A stretch of 64,000 bases of DNA. Source: Fulvimarina sp. Lineage in GTDB: Bacteria > Pseudomonadota > Alphaproteobacteria > Rhizobiales > Rhizobiaceae. Shown one piece after another: positions 32,076 to 40,692 of the stretch (the stretch's first letter is position 1; the number at the start of each line of letters is the position of its first letter). The notes beneath the pieces are model-generated. The model was not told the DNA's origin. It was given only the letters and a program-made list of their open reading frames with translations, and did not search any database. The position numbers and the translations under genes are program-made. The DNA lies in contig PACL01000047.1 of the NCBI GenBank assembly GCA_002700095.1, positions 1-64,000 on the forward strand. The letters are read 5' to 3'.

Positions 32076-32752
32076 ACGACCTCGCTTTCGGCGGACCATC
32101 CGAAGAGATCGATGTCGCGCTGAAAGGTCAGCCGCGAGCGACAGGGTCGGATCCATCGGAAGACAGGATCTCTGATCGCCCGGTCGAGCCGCCAGATCAC
32201 CCAGCAATAGGACGTGAAGGTGCCCCCGTCCGGCTCCCAGCGCCCCTTGTGGCAGGGCGCCCGCTCGACGAACTGTGCGATCGTGTGCGGCGGATTGGTC
32301 TCGTAGACGAAGCGGTGGCGGTTGATCCCGTCCAGCTTCACCGTCGGCATGTAGATGGCGACGCCGGTCCTCGCCCTGGCGAGAGCGCGGCGCACGAAGG
32401 CCAGCAGCTTGGCGCCGAAAGGCGGATTGGTGATGATCCAGTCGGGCCGGTCGATCCCGTCCCAGGCTTCAGGCTCCAGGAAGTCGCGGATGGCGAGACC
32501 GCCATCCAGCCGGTAGCCATGATCGAAGACGTCGCTGGCCCGGACCGTCCCGAAGACCTCCTGGAGCACATAGACCATGTGGCCCTCGCCGCAGGCCGGC
32601 TCCTCGACCATGAGGTCCCGAAACGGCTTCGTGCCGAGGATCTCCGCGAACAGCGCCCGGGTTGCCCAGGGCGGCGTCGGGAAATAGTCGAGCGAATCCG
32701 CCGCCTCGAGGCGCGGGCCGCCCACCGAGCGAGGGATCGCCGCCTGCGTCAT
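32072..32752 (-). CDS. Early DNA methyltransferase (NPPF class I)
   Basis: 226 residues. VEEPACGEGHMVYVLQEVFG is SAM-binding motif I, and DWIITNPPFGAKLLAFVRRA is catalytic motif IV (NPPF), the order of gamma/beta-like N6-adenine methylases. No specificity domain is obvious. The ATG overlaps the previous stop. It is in the early operon, unlike the D12 methylase at 592, so it could protect phage DNA soon after entry. Confidence 0.75.
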   Translation of the reverse strand: MTQAAIPRSVGGPRLEAADSLDYFPTPPWATRALFAEILGTKPFRDLMVEEPACGEGHMVYVLQEVFGTVRASDVFDHGYRLDGGLAIRDFLEPEAWDGIDRPDWIITNPPFGAKLLAFVRRALARARTGVAIYMPTVKLDGINRHRFVYETNPPHTIAQFVERAPCHKGRWEPDGGTFTSYCWVIWRLDRAIRDPVFRWIRPCRSRLTFQRDIDLFGWSAESEVV

Positions 32753-32976
32753 GCGAAACGCAGGCCTTTCGAAGTCAGGATGATCCTGTCCTTCGCATCG
32801 TCGGGGTTGGTGTAGACGAACCGCCCGGTCCAGCTGCCGTCCTTGCGCTCCCACAAGCGGGTGGGGCTTTGCAGGTGGTATCCGGCGACGAGCCCCCCGA
32901 ACTCCAGCTGCGCGGCGATCGGCGCGGCCTTGGTCTCAGGCAGGTCCACGATGCGGAGCTTGCGACGGCGGGCCAT
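32749..32976 (-). CDS. Small early hypothetical protein
   Basis: 75 residues from MARRRKLRIVDLPETKAAPI. It contains RLWERKDGSWTGRFVYTNPD and looks like a small beta-rich protein. Its start touches the GemA stop and its end overlaps the methyltransferase start. No family is recognised. Confidence 0.55.
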   Translation of the reverse strand: MARRRKLRIVDLPETKAAPIAAQLEFGGLVAGYHLQSPTRLWERKDGSWTGRFVYTNPDDAKDRIILTSKGLRFA

Positions 32977-33617
32977 CAGGCGCCTGCCTTTCCGGCGCGG
33001 ATCCGCTTGCCGAATTCGTTCATCACCGTGATCCATTCGGCGTCGGTCGGCTTTTCGGTGATGACGGCGCGCCGCAGGATGAAGCCGACATCGGCCCAGA
33101 ACCCGGCCATGGTGCGGATCTCCTGCGGCCGCAGCTTCTCCCACTGCGCCAGGGCGATCTGGAAGCCGTGCCGCTTCGCGTGGTCGGGAGCCATCGTCCC
33201 GACTTCCCAGTCGACGCCCTCCCGGGCGCACCAGCTCTTCAGCGCCTCGATGATCGCCCGGCCGTGCTTGGCGTCGAGGATCCACTCCGTGCGCTCGATG
33301 CCGGTCTGCCTGCAGACGAAGGCGAGCAGCGCGGAATCGCGTTTGTCCACGACCGCACCGAGGTTCCACAGCGCGATCCACAGGGCTTGCGCCTTCTTGG
33401 CGTAGGGGCCCGACAGGGCTTTGCCCGCCTTTTCGCGCACCTTCGAAGCCGGCTTGAAGCCCTGTCGCCGGAACTCGTCGAGCACCGCCTGGCGCTCGCG
33501 GTCGGTCATGTCCCTCGACGAGCGCTTGCCCGTCACCCGGACGAGCACGGCACGATAGGTGTCATCATCGAGGCCGAGGTCGCGCTTAGCGCGGTGTATC
33601 ATCGCTAGCGCGGTCAT
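32976..33617 (-). CDS. GemA-like regulator (Mu gp16 family, DUF1018)
   Basis: 213 residues. MIHRAKRDLGLDDDTYRAVL, RVTGKRSSRDMTDRERQAVL, and DEFRRQGFKPASK are the well-known opening of GemA/DUF1018 proteins. The second half has KAQALWIALWNLGAVVDKRD and WILDAKHGRAIIEALKSWCA. GemA of Mu alters host gene expression and DNA gyrase activity. GGAG lies 8 bases before the ATG. The next gene upstream (33677) is on the plus strand, so this part of the early block may need its own promoter or read-through. Confidence 0.88.
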   Translation of the reverse strand: MTALAMIHRAKRDLGLDDDTYRAVLVRVTGKRSSRDMTDRERQAVLDEFRRQGFKPASKVREKAGKALSGPYAKKAQALWIALWNLGAVVDKRDSALLAFVCRQTGIERTEWILDAKHGRAIIEALKSWCAREGVDWEVGTMAPDHAKRHGFQIALAQWEKLRPQEIRTMAGFWADVGFILRRAVITEKPTDAEWITVMNEFGKRIRAGKAGA

Positions 33618-33676
33618 TGAGGTGCTCCGCCGATATGATCTAGATGCTTAAGCCAAGCGCTTGAAGGTTTAGATGC

Positions 33677-34468
33677 ATGAAGCACAGACGGAGATTTGAA
33701 TGGAGCTCGGCTGCTGTCGGGATCATTGCCGGTGTTGGAGGAACGCTCTTCCTCACCTTGCTCACTCAGGGCCCGAAATGGTTCTTCCGCAGCTATGAAG
33801 AACTCAAAGAGTGGCAGACGCTTGCTGGTGGTATGCTGGCGGTTCTGGCAGCTAGTTTCACGATTCGTGAAATGGAGCGCATCGATGCTGAGCAAAAGGC
33901 CAGGCATCGCGAGCTGTTGCGGATGCAATTGCACGACAAGACCATGGACGCTTGGCGATTGGCGGAGCCTCAGGCAGCCGATCTGCGAACTCAAGCAAAG
34001 CGGATGGCGGATGCCCTGGACGATTACAACGCTGTTTTCAGACCCATATTGGCTACAATCGAAGGCACCGATAGTTTTTATTTCCCAGAGGACGGCACAG
34101 AGAGTTTGCTGAGAAGCGCTCAGACAAGCGCAAATACTATTGGGTCTTGCGCAACAGCAGTTGGCGAAATCTTCGACCGAGATGTTGTGATTGCGGGACA
34201 ACGCCTCTTTCCCCCGACGGTCGTCGTGCGACGGGACCGTATCGAGAAGCAGATCAAGTACGTCGGAGAGCGAAACTCGGCCCGATGGGCAATTGAGTCG
34301 GACGAAAAAAAGTGGAAGGAGGCAACGGCCTTGCTTGAAAGCGCAGGAGGTTTCATCAGCGAATTGATGCTCCTCGCCGATGATCTCGACACCATCAAAC
34401 GGGCATATGATGTAGATCGAGGCGGATGGGCCGGCATGCGCATGATGGAAAACACGCATACAATTTAG
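33677..34468 (+). CDS. Plus-strand accessory (moron) membrane protein
   Basis: 263 residues on the strand opposite to all neighbours, with clearly lower GC. Two membrane helices lie near the N-terminus (AVGIIAGVGGTLFLTLLT and TLAGGMLAVLAASFTIREME). A long soluble helical domain follows (MQLHDKTMDAWRLAEPQAAD; KWKEATALLESAGGFISELM). No known fold is recognised. It splits GemA from DUF3164 within the early operon. Opposite orientation, own composition and no overlap are marks of a moron gene active in the lysogen. Superinfection exclusion or defence is a guess from these features. Confidence 0.7.
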   Translation: MKHRRRFEWSSAAVGIIAGVGGTLFLTLLTQGPKWFFRSYEELKEWQTLAGGMLAVLAASFTIREMERIDAEQKARHRELLRMQLHDKTMDAWRLAEPQAADLRTQAKRMADALDDYNAVFRPILATIEGTDSFYFPEDGTESLLRSAQTSANTIGSCATAVGEIFDRDVVIAGQRLFPPTVVVRRDRIEKQIKYVGERNSARWAIESDEKKWKEATALLESAGGFISELMLLADDLDTIKRAYDVDRGGWAGMRMMENTHTI

Positions 34469-34536
34469 CACTGCTGCCCAGGCGCATTGACCAGCTATCC
34501 TCCAATACATGGGACGGCTTGGACATTTCGTCGCCA

Positions 34537-35217
34537 TCACGCGCTCGCGAGAGCTATGGTGACAGCCCGCCAAGCGCCCTCCGGCGTGTCACGCTCGTAG
34601 AAGCGGACGTATTCCTTCGAGCCGATCGCCCGACGCGCGTCGGCGATCGCTCCCATGGCTCGGATCCAGCGCTCGTCGGCAATCTCGAATCGGCGCAACC
34701 GATCGAGTTCGGCCCGGTTTACCTGACCTTCCTTGTCGGTATTAAAGGCGCGAGTGACGATTGTCTGGATCTCCGGACGGCTGTCCGCGGACCATTCGTT
34801 CAGACACTCGTCGATCAGGGTCTTCGCGATCTGCAATTGCGGACCAAACTCGACCAGATCTGCGACTTGGACCTGAACCTTCTTCAGCCCGTCGAAGGTC
34901 AGGAAGGTCACATTGCCTTTCTTGCCGCCCTTGGCCGCGCCATAGTGCTGCGCAAGTAGAGCCTGGAAGTCGCCGATGTCGGCGAACGTGTGCTCCTTGA
35001 ACCGGGTGACCTGATCGGAGAGGTCTTTTGCAAAGCCCATGACCTTCCGGACCATCTCGTCTTCGATGCGGTCTTCGGCCTTGACCATGTCGATCGGGAC
35101 GAGATTGCCCTTGGAGTCAGGGAGGTAGATCTTGCCATTGACCTCCTGCGCGCTAGGCGGCAGCGACTTCGCCTCGTTGATTTGTGCTTCATGGGTGGTT
35201 GCTGCGGTCGCGCTCAT
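34537..35217 (-). CDS. DUF3164 family early phage protein
   Basis: 226 residues. KIYLPDSKGNLVPIDMVKAE, GGKKGNVTFLTFDGLKKVQV, DLVEFGPQLQIAKTLIDECL, and GSKEYVRFYERD are the usual DUF3164 segments. It is common in the early operon of B3/Mu-like phages. Its biochemical role is not established. The gene is coupled to the DnaA-like gene (4-base overlap). Confidence 0.82.
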   Translation of the reverse strand: MSATAATTHEAQINEAKSLPPSAQEVNGKIYLPDSKGNLVPIDMVKAEDRIEDEMVRKVMGFAKDLSDQVTRFKEHTFADIGDFQALLAQHYGAAKGGKKGNVTFLTFDGLKKVQVQVADLVEFGPQLQIAKTLIDECLNEWSADSRPEIQTIVTRAFNTDKEGQVNRAELDRLRRFEIADERWIRAMGAIADARRAIGSKEYVRFYERDTPEGAWRAVTIALASA

Positions 35218-35915
35218 GCTGCGATGTCCTTTGCTGCAAAGTGGGTTTGAAGGGCTTTCAAGGTCCGGTCGAGCTGCTGCTGGGCGAAGCGCTCGCGGCC
35301 GCTGTAGCGGTCGCTTTCGAACTGCCGATGGGCCGAGAGGACAGCGCGCACGGCCGGGCTCTCCTCGGTGGAAGCGGCGGCGATCGCCAGCGCGTCCCGG
35401 TATTCGGTCAGCTCCTCGCTGAGGTCCGCCCGCTGTTGCTCAGCTGCGGCGGTGACCGCACTCAGCCGCTGCTCCAGCCGCAGGACCTGCGCCGCCAGCG
35501 CGGCAACCTGGTCGGCGTAGATCGTCATCTGCTCACCGGCGGCGATCGCCGCCTCGACCCGAGCCGCCAGGCCCTCGACGTCGACGTCCTCGGGCGGCAC
35601 CAGCTCGAACCGTCCCGTTGCAGGGAGCTTCTGGCGGATCGCCGCGCTCATCGCCTCGATCTCGTCCCCATAACCGGCCTCGCAGGCGATCCGGTCCTCG
35701 ACCCGTCGAATGCCGGACAGGACCGTCGTGTGATCGCGCCCGCCCATCCGCCGACCGATCGCCGGCAGCGAGGCCGGTGTCAGCGCCTTCGCGAAATACA
35801 TCGCCTCGTGCCGCGGCCGCACGACATGCTGCGACCGTCGGTCCGACAGGATGTCGTCGAGGGCAACGCCGCGGATCTCCGCCACCGCCGCCGTGATGGT
35901 CCGGATAGCGTTCAT
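35214..35915 (-). CDS. DnaA domain-IV-like DNA-binding protein with coiled coil
   Basis: 233 residues from MNAIRTITAAVAEIRGVALD. Residues 3-75 match DnaA domain IV: DDILSDRRSQHVVRPRHEAM, then ALTPASLPAIGRRMGGRDHT with the GRDHTTV signature loop (residues 59-65) that contacts the DnaA box. There is no ATPase domain. Residues 120-225 form coiled coils (AALAAQVLRLEQRLSAVTAA). The ATG at 35915 is coupled to the following upstream gene. It may bind DnaA boxes to interfere with host replication or to recruit host factors to phage DNA. Confidence 0.8.
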   Translation of the reverse strand: MNAIRTITAAVAEIRGVALDDILSDRRSQHVVRPRHEAMYFAKALTPASLPAIGRRMGGRDHTTVLSGIRRVEDRIACEAGYGDEIEAMSAAIRQKLPATGRFELVPPEDVDVEGLAARVEAAIAAGEQMTIYADQVAALAAQVLRLEQRLSAVTAAAEQQRADLSEELTEYRDALAIAAASTEESPAVRAVLSAHRQFESDRYSGRERFAQQQLDRTLKALQTHFAAKDIAA

Positions 35916-36139
35916 GACGCCACCCGATCGGCAGCCCGGGTGAGGTGGCCGGCATTGATCTCGGCGCGGGCCGCGACGAGCTCGGCGATGGCATTGTCGA
36001 TCGCCACTAGGGCCTCGTCCGCCTGCGTCGCCTGCTTGGGGGCAATGATCTTCCGGCGCATCGCCCGGATGATCTCCTCGGCCTGCAGCATCCGGTCGAC
36101 GGCAGGCCGGATGACGGGTTGTGCGGAAGACGGGATCAT
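35912..36139 (-). CDS. Small helical early protein
   Basis: 75 residues, mostly helical (VDRMLQAEEIIRAMRRKIIA). It overlaps both neighbours by 4 bases. No family is recognised. Confidence 0.55.
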   Translation of the reverse strand: MIPSSAQPVIRPAVDRMLQAEEIIRAMRRKIIAPKQATQADEALVAIDNAIAELVAARAEINAGHLTRAADRVAS

Positions 36140-36384
36140 CGGGCCGCTCCCGCCGCCGTGCCGGCGTAGCGCCGGGCGATCTCGGACATGGGGCGGGCGG
36201 CGACAACACCGGCCCGGGTGCCGGTCTCCAGGTCCGCCGCGTCGATCTCGAAGCTGCGCAGGCGCTCGGCCAGAGCATCGACGGCGACGCCACCGAGGAC
36301 GACGCCGGCGCGGTCATATTCGCCGAAGAACGTCCGCAGCTCGCGAATGCGCGCCGAAAGGCGCAGCGGGGTCTTCTTATCCAT
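36136..36384 (-). CDS. Small early hypothetical protein
   Basis: 82 residues from MDKKTPLRLSARIRELRTFF. It has a soluble basic N-terminus and an Ala-rich end. It overlaps both neighbours (8 bases at its start). No family is recognised. Confidence 0.52.
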   Translation of the reverse strand: MDKKTPLRLSARIRELRTFFGEYDRAGVVLGGVAVDALAERLRSFEIDAADLETGTRAGVVAARPMSEIARRYAGTAAGAAR

Positions 36385-36766
36385 GATCGGTTCCTTTCGT
36401 GTGCTTGGAGTGCGGGCAGCCGGAAAACCGGCAGGCCCGGTAGAGCTGGGCGCGCATGGCGCTCGTCCCGGAAAAGTCCTTCCCCTGCTCGTCGAGGCAG
36501 CGGTCGCGGCCGATTTCGCCGAGGACCGGGCATTCCACGGTGAGCGCCATCAACGCGCCCCGGACCCGCTCCTCGATCTTCCCGACGTCGCCGCGATAGG
36601 TGTTTGAGAGGGTCTGGCTGAGGGTGGAAGCCGGACGGCCGACCCGCTTGCCGGCGCCCGTCAGTCCTTCGGCATCCGCGAAGCGGGCAAGCTCGACGAT
36701 CCAGTCCGGGCGATCGTCGCCCCAGGCGAGGAGCGTCTTTTCCTCGAAGCTTTGGCGTTGGTTCAC
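36377..36766 (-). CDS. Small HTH protein with a Cys/His cluster (MuB N-terminus-like)
   Basis: 129 residues. The start is GTG 36766, with GAGGAGG 7 bases ahead and a 4-base overlap with the upstream gene. LARFADAEGLTGAGKRVGRP and ASTLSQTLSNTYRGDVGKIE form a helix-turn-helix like the N-terminal domain of MuB, followed by a cluster C-P-V...C-L...C-R-F-S-G-C-P-H-S-K-H that may bind zinc. The neighbouring ATPase lacks this HTH, so the two could be a split MuB. That is inference. Confidence 0.6.
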   Translation of the reverse strand: MNQRQSFEEKTLLAWGDDRPDWIVELARFADAEGLTGAGKRVGRPASTLSQTLSNTYRGDVGKIEERVRGALMALTVECPVLGEIGRDRCLDEQGKDFSGTSAMRAQLYRACRFSGCPHSKHTKGTDHG

Positions 36767-37380
36767 AGCCCGACCTCCTCGGCTTGCGCCGTGCCCAGCT
36801 GCTCGCCCCGGTTCGGATCCCAGAGGACATTGGCCGTGAGGATCTTCGGCGCCCGCGGACCGGGGATCCGGACGAGCCGGAACCGCTGCTCCTGTCGCTG
36901 GCTGCGCGGCCCTGCCAGAGCGAGAATGCCGCCGCCATGCAGCCGCCAGAGATAGACGCGGATCGACTTGATGTTCGGGGCTCTGCCGGTCTCGGCGAGA
37001 TAGGCGGCGAGATCTTCGGCCTGGAAGGTCTTGAGCATGCGCATGGTGCGCCAGAGCGTCTCGATGATCAGCTCCGGCAGGACCTCGCCGGAACTGGAGA
37101 CCCGCGGCGCGAAGATGCTCGGGCGGGCGATCTGGTAGAGATGCGGCGTGCCGCGTTCCTGCGATCGCCCGACGCGCTCGACGAAACCGGCAGCGTCCAG
37201 CCTTGCGACGTAATGGAGAATGACCTTCGGCGAGGAGCCGACGAAGCGTGCGATGTCGGCCGTCGACCACGACCCTTCCTTGTCGAGCTTCTGGATCATC
37301 TCCCAGATGGCCGGCTCCCCCTTCGGCAGGGCGATCTCCACCTTCGAGCGCAGATCCCTCGATTCCCGGACGCGCGTCAT
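36763..37380 (-). CDS. Winged-helix regulator in the transposition operon
   Basis: 205 residues. IWEMIQKLDKEGSWSTADIA, RFVGSSPKVILHYVARLDAA and GFVERVGR make a winged helix of the MarR/ArsR kind. A second possible winged helix is seen around residues 115-160 (FQAEDLAAYLAETGRAPNIK). It overlaps the MuB stop by 4 bases. It is probably a DNA-binding modulator of early genes. The family is not recognised. Confidence 0.6.
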   Translation of the reverse strand: MTRVRESRDLRSKVEIALPKGEPAIWEMIQKLDKEGSWSTADIARFVGSSPKVILHYVARLDAAGFVERVGRSQERGTPHLYQIARPSIFAPRVSSSGEVLPELIIETLWRTMRMLKTFQAEDLAAYLAETGRAPNIKSIRVYLWRLHGGGILALAGPRSQRQEQRFRLVRIPGPRAPKILTANVLWDPNRGEQLGTAQAEEVGL

Positions 37381-38138
37381 CGGGCCGCCCTCGGCATCGG
37401 CGCCCTGAGACCGAGGATCGCATCGCGCCCACCGAAGGCCGCGAGATCGATCGTGCCGATGCCCTCCCGCGCGGCGACTTCCTCGGCCTTGGCGAGGTTG
37501 ACGACGATGCGGCGGGTATTGCCTGCCGTGACGGCCAGCATCTCTTCGGCAAGGTCGGCGCCGATCTTGATCCGTGGCGCGACGGTCCGCGCCAGCATGA
37601 CGAAGTCCTCGCCGTTGCAGGGCACCGCCGCCACCCAGTCCAGCATGCGGTTGTGGACACGCTCATAGGCTTCCAGATGCTTCGGCAGCGTCTCCTCGCC
37701 GATCAGCACGATCGGGGCGTCGCTCTTGTCATGCAGCTCGCGCACCACGTCGACGAACGCCTTGTGGGCGATGTGATGGGCCTCGTCGATGATCAGCGGG
37801 CGTCGCGGATCACGGGCGAGGATCTCGACGATCTCGTTCAGCATCTCGGTTGCCGTGCCCTTCGGCTTCGGCATGCCGAGCTCCATGAGGATCGACACCA
37901 GCAGCGAGCGGGCCGTCGTCATCTGGCCGCACTCGACATAGGCGGCGCGGTGCCGGTTCGCCCCGAAGATCGCGCTCTTGGTCTTGCCGAGGCCGGAATG
38001 GCCATAGAAGCAGGCGAGACCCGGCAGGCCCGGTCGCCGGTCGACGACCCGGTTGATCAGGCTGGTGAAGGCGGCGACGTTTCGAAGTGGCGCCGGCTTG
38101 TTGACGGGTGGATTGACGTGGGGCGTCATGTTCATCAT
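37377..38138 (-). CDS. MuB-like AAA+ ATPase, transposition target protein
   Basis: 253 residues. Walker A GHSGLGKTK is at residues 46-54; Walker B is RPLIIDEAHHIAHKAF; a sensor-like segment is APIVLIGEETLPKHLEAYER. This is the ATP-dependent target-binding protein that delivers target DNA to MuA and protects prophage DNA from self-insertion. Compared with Mu B (312 residues) the N-terminal HTH is missing. The start could be 38138 or 38135; GGAGAGA lies just ahead. Confidence 0.88.
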   Translation of the reverse strand: MMNMTPHVNPPVNKPAPLRNVAAFTSLINRVVDRRPGLPGLACFYGHSGLGKTKSAIFGANRHRAAYVECGQMTTARSLLVSILMELGMPKPKGTATEMLNEIVEILARDPRRPLIIDEAHHIAHKAFVDVVRELHDKSDAPIVLIGEETLPKHLEAYERVHNRMLDWVAAVPCNGEDFVMLARTVAPRIKIGADLAEEMLAVTAGNTRRIVVNLAKAEEVAAREGIGTIDLAAFGGRDAILGLRAPMPRAAR

Positions 38139-38215
38139 TCTCTCCGCGTTGCACTTGCGGCCTGAAGGCCGTGTCTGGGCTCGGTCGCCCCCCGAGCCCA
38201 TTTTTTTGCCTCGCG

Positions 38216-40474
38216 TCAGAGCGCGAGGTATGCGTCGCCATAGGCCTCGTGCATGTCGCGTTGGCCCTTGAAGTCGGCGGTTTCCTGGTATCGACCGAGG
38301 AGGATCGCATCCTCGATCTCGACCTGTTCGCCGGCCTCGATGCGGCGGCGCAGCAGCTCCATGCGGACGTATTTCGCCTTGGCGCTCTCGGGCAGCGGCT
38401 TGACCGTCTCCGGGAGGTGAGCTGTCCGCTCAGCCTCGATCTCCGCCTCGCGCCGGCGCGAGCGCTCACGACCGCGCTCCCACAGCGCCGCCTTCTCTTC
38501 AGCTTCCGCCTCCGCGATCAATCGGCGCTGCATCTCCGCCACGCGGGGATCGGTCGGCACCGGCGCGCGCCGGTCGTCAGCCGCATCCATCGCCTCGAGG
38601 GCCGCCGCAATCTGCGGGGTGACATGGGCCTCCCCCCGCTTCGGCAGGGCGACGACGTTCGGCGCGCGCGCCTCCCGGACGCCGAGGATGCGCTCGTGCC
38701 AGGCGCCGCCCTTCTTGAGGCGGCGGATCTCCGCCTTGATCGCCGCCGCTCCGCGCGAAGTGATCTCGTTCTGCATCGCCTTCAGGGCGCGCATTGCCTC
38801 GGCCGGATCGATGCCGGACAGGGCCGGACAGATTCCGGCGCCGAGGAAGGACTCGCCGTCCGGCGTGAAGGCGTAGACGACGCCGAGATCGGCGCTGTCC
38901 ATTCGCACCAGGACCTCGGTGCCGGGCAGGATCGATGGCGCCATGTAGTGGTTGCCCTCGACCCGGATGCCGCTCGACGTCACCCGGCGCGTCCCGCCCT
39001 GCGGCACGGTCATCAACAGGACATCGAGGGCGCGCTCGTCGACGGTCCGCGGCGGCTTGGTCGAGCGTGCGGCGACCGCGAAGGGTGTCTCGCCCTTCAG
39101 GCCCGAATGCGCCTCGTGCTCATGAAGTGCGGCCCAGCGATCGACCTCCCGCTGCAGCTCCTCGCCGGTGAGCGCGACGCCGAAAGCTTCCTCATCCGTC
39201 GTGCCGAGGCGGGCCGCGAAGCTGCGACGCTCCTCGATCGCCTTGCGGTCGGCGACGTTGTGCCCGACGAAGCCTGGCAGCATCGTTGCGAAGTCCTTCT
39301 GGAAATCGCCGATCGCCCGCTCGACATGGGCCTTCTGGGTCGGCGTGTAGGCGTCCGACAGCTCGACCTCGATGCCAAGGAAGGTGAACAGGCGCTGGGT
39401 GTCGCGAGCCGTGAAGTCCGAGCCGTTGTCGGTCTTGATCTTGTCGGCGATGCCCCAGGCGAGGATCGCCTTGCGGATCAACAGGGCCACGGCCGACGCC
39501 CGAGGTGTCCGGCTGACGGAAAGCACCATCCGCCGCGTCGCGATGTCGAGGCAGACATAGATCGCGTGCCGCCCGTCTGTGCAGAGCGCGTCGACCGGCG
39601 AAGCATCGATCTGCCAGAGCTGGTTCGGCTCGCTGACATAGGACAAGGTCCCGATGCCCCGCGGCGCCATCGTCGAGCGGAAGCGATCCGGGTTCTGCAC
39701 CCGCATCAAGGTCACTTCCTGCGAGCTTCGAAGCTCCTTCGAAACCCGTTGGAAGGCACGGATCGGCGGCAGCGGGACGGTCTTGTCGCCGGCCTTGCCC
39801 GGAACCGTGAGCGTCTTACCGAACTCCGATTCGACGACGTCCCGGATATGCTCGGCGGTGAAATGCTGATTGTCCGCCAGAAGTGCCAGAATGGTCGCTC
39901 GCACGGCCCCACCATTGGCGGTGTCGAGGATCCCCGTACCCTTCCGGGCAAGTGCGCGATCGACGCCGATCGGCGCCCCGCGACGGTGTTTCTGGATCCA
40001 GCGTTTGAGCGAGCCCTTCGAGATCGTCTCGACCAGCTCCAGAACCCAATCTTCGATATGGAGGGTACGCGCATTGTAGCGGTCGACGAACGCCTGCATC
40101 GCCCCTTGCTGGTTGAGGCGCAGCCCGGATCGGAAGCTGTCGAAGTGCTTGATGATCGCAAGTCGCGCGTCCCGTTCCAGGCTCGCACGGGCACTCAGCA
40201 TGGAGGCAGGAACCGCTTCTTCGTCATTCGCTGCGGTCGGCAGATCGACGAGACCGAGCCGGCGATAGCGGCGTTGATACTCGAGAGACGCGAGCGCGGG
40301 CAAAAGCCGGATGTGGTACTCCGTCCCGCCACCGCGCCCCGATCGGGGGCGCGCAAAGGCCGGGTGGTCGTTCCAGGATTCGCGGCTCGCTAGGTCAAGG
40401 ATGCCCCTGACGGTTGAAGGTATATGCGGCAGGTTCTCCGCAGCGATCTCGCGGGCCGTCAGCCATTCCTTCAT
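38216..40474 (-). CDS. MuA-like transposase (DD35E)
   Basis: 752 residues from MKEWLTAREIAAENLPHIPS; the N-terminal part is an end-binding wHTH of the MuA type. The catalytic core has Asp290 in WQIDASPVDAL, Asp349 in IKTDNGSDFTARDT, and Glu385 in KAHVERAIGDFQKDF. That is a D-D-35-E spacing. After the core come the beta-barrel (NHYMAPSILPGTEVLVRMDS) and a long basic coiled-coil tail (ERGRERSRRREAEIEAERTA) that would meet MuB and ClpX. The start overlaps the upstream gene by 4 bases. It cuts the TG/CA ends of this prophage and joins them to new sites. Confidence 0.93.
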   Translation of the reverse strand: MKEWLTAREIAAENLPHIPSTVRGILDLASRESWNDHPAFARPRSGRGGGTEYHIRLLPALASLEYQRRYRRLGLVDLPTAANDEEAVPASMLSARASLERDARLAIIKHFDSFRSGLRLNQQGAMQAFVDRYNARTLHIEDWVLELVETISKGSLKRWIQKHRRGAPIGVDRALARKGTGILDTANGGAVRATILALLADNQHFTAEHIRDVVESEFGKTLTVPGKAGDKTVPLPPIRAFQRVSKELRSSQEVTLMRVQNPDRFRSTMAPRGIGTLSYVSEPNQLWQIDASPVDALCTDGRHAIYVCLDIATRRMVLSVSRTPRASAVALLIRKAILAWGIADKIKTDNGSDFTARDTQRLFTFLGIEVELSDAYTPTQKAHVERAIGDFQKDFATMLPGFVGHNVADRKAIEERRSFAARLGTTDEEAFGVALTGEELQREVDRWAALHEHEAHSGLKGETPFAVAARSTKPPRTVDERALDVLLMTVPQGGTRRVTSSGIRVEGNHYMAPSILPGTEVLVRMDSADLGVVYAFTPDGESFLGAGICPALSGIDPAEAMRALKAMQNEITSRGAAAIKAEIRRLKKGGAWHERILGVREARAPNVVALPKRGEAHVTPQIAAALEAMDAADDRRAPVPTDPRVAEMQRRLIAEAEAEEKAALWERGRERSRRREAEIEAERTAHLPETVKPLPESAKAKYVRMELLRRRIEAGEQVEIEDAILLGRYQETADFKGQRDMHEAYGDAYLAL

Positions 40475-40692
40475 GACCGCGCCTCCCGCTGTGCTTCGAC
40501 GAAGGCGCGGATGTCCGCCTCGTTGGGCTGCATCCATTCGAGCGTGGCGAGGACCGCCTCCATCTCGTCGACGTGCCGGTCGGCCTCGACCTGGCGCATC
40601 TTCCGGGTCGCGACGAGGCGCGGATAGACCTTGCGGCGTTGGGCGATCTCCCGCCTCACGCAGGCGATCTGGCTGGCGAGCGACAGCTTCAT
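40471..40692 (-). CDS. Small early helical protein
   Basis: 73 residues, helical (QIACVRREIAQRRKVYPRLV; ADRHVDEMEAVLATLEWMQP). It is coupled to the transposase start and to the upstream HTH gene by 4-base overlaps. No family is recognised; small helical proteins at this place are usual in B3-like phages. Confidence 0.6.
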   Translation of the reverse strand: MKLSLASQIACVRREIAQRRKVYPRLVATRKMRQVEADRHVDEMEAVLATLEWMQPNEADIRAFVEAQREARS

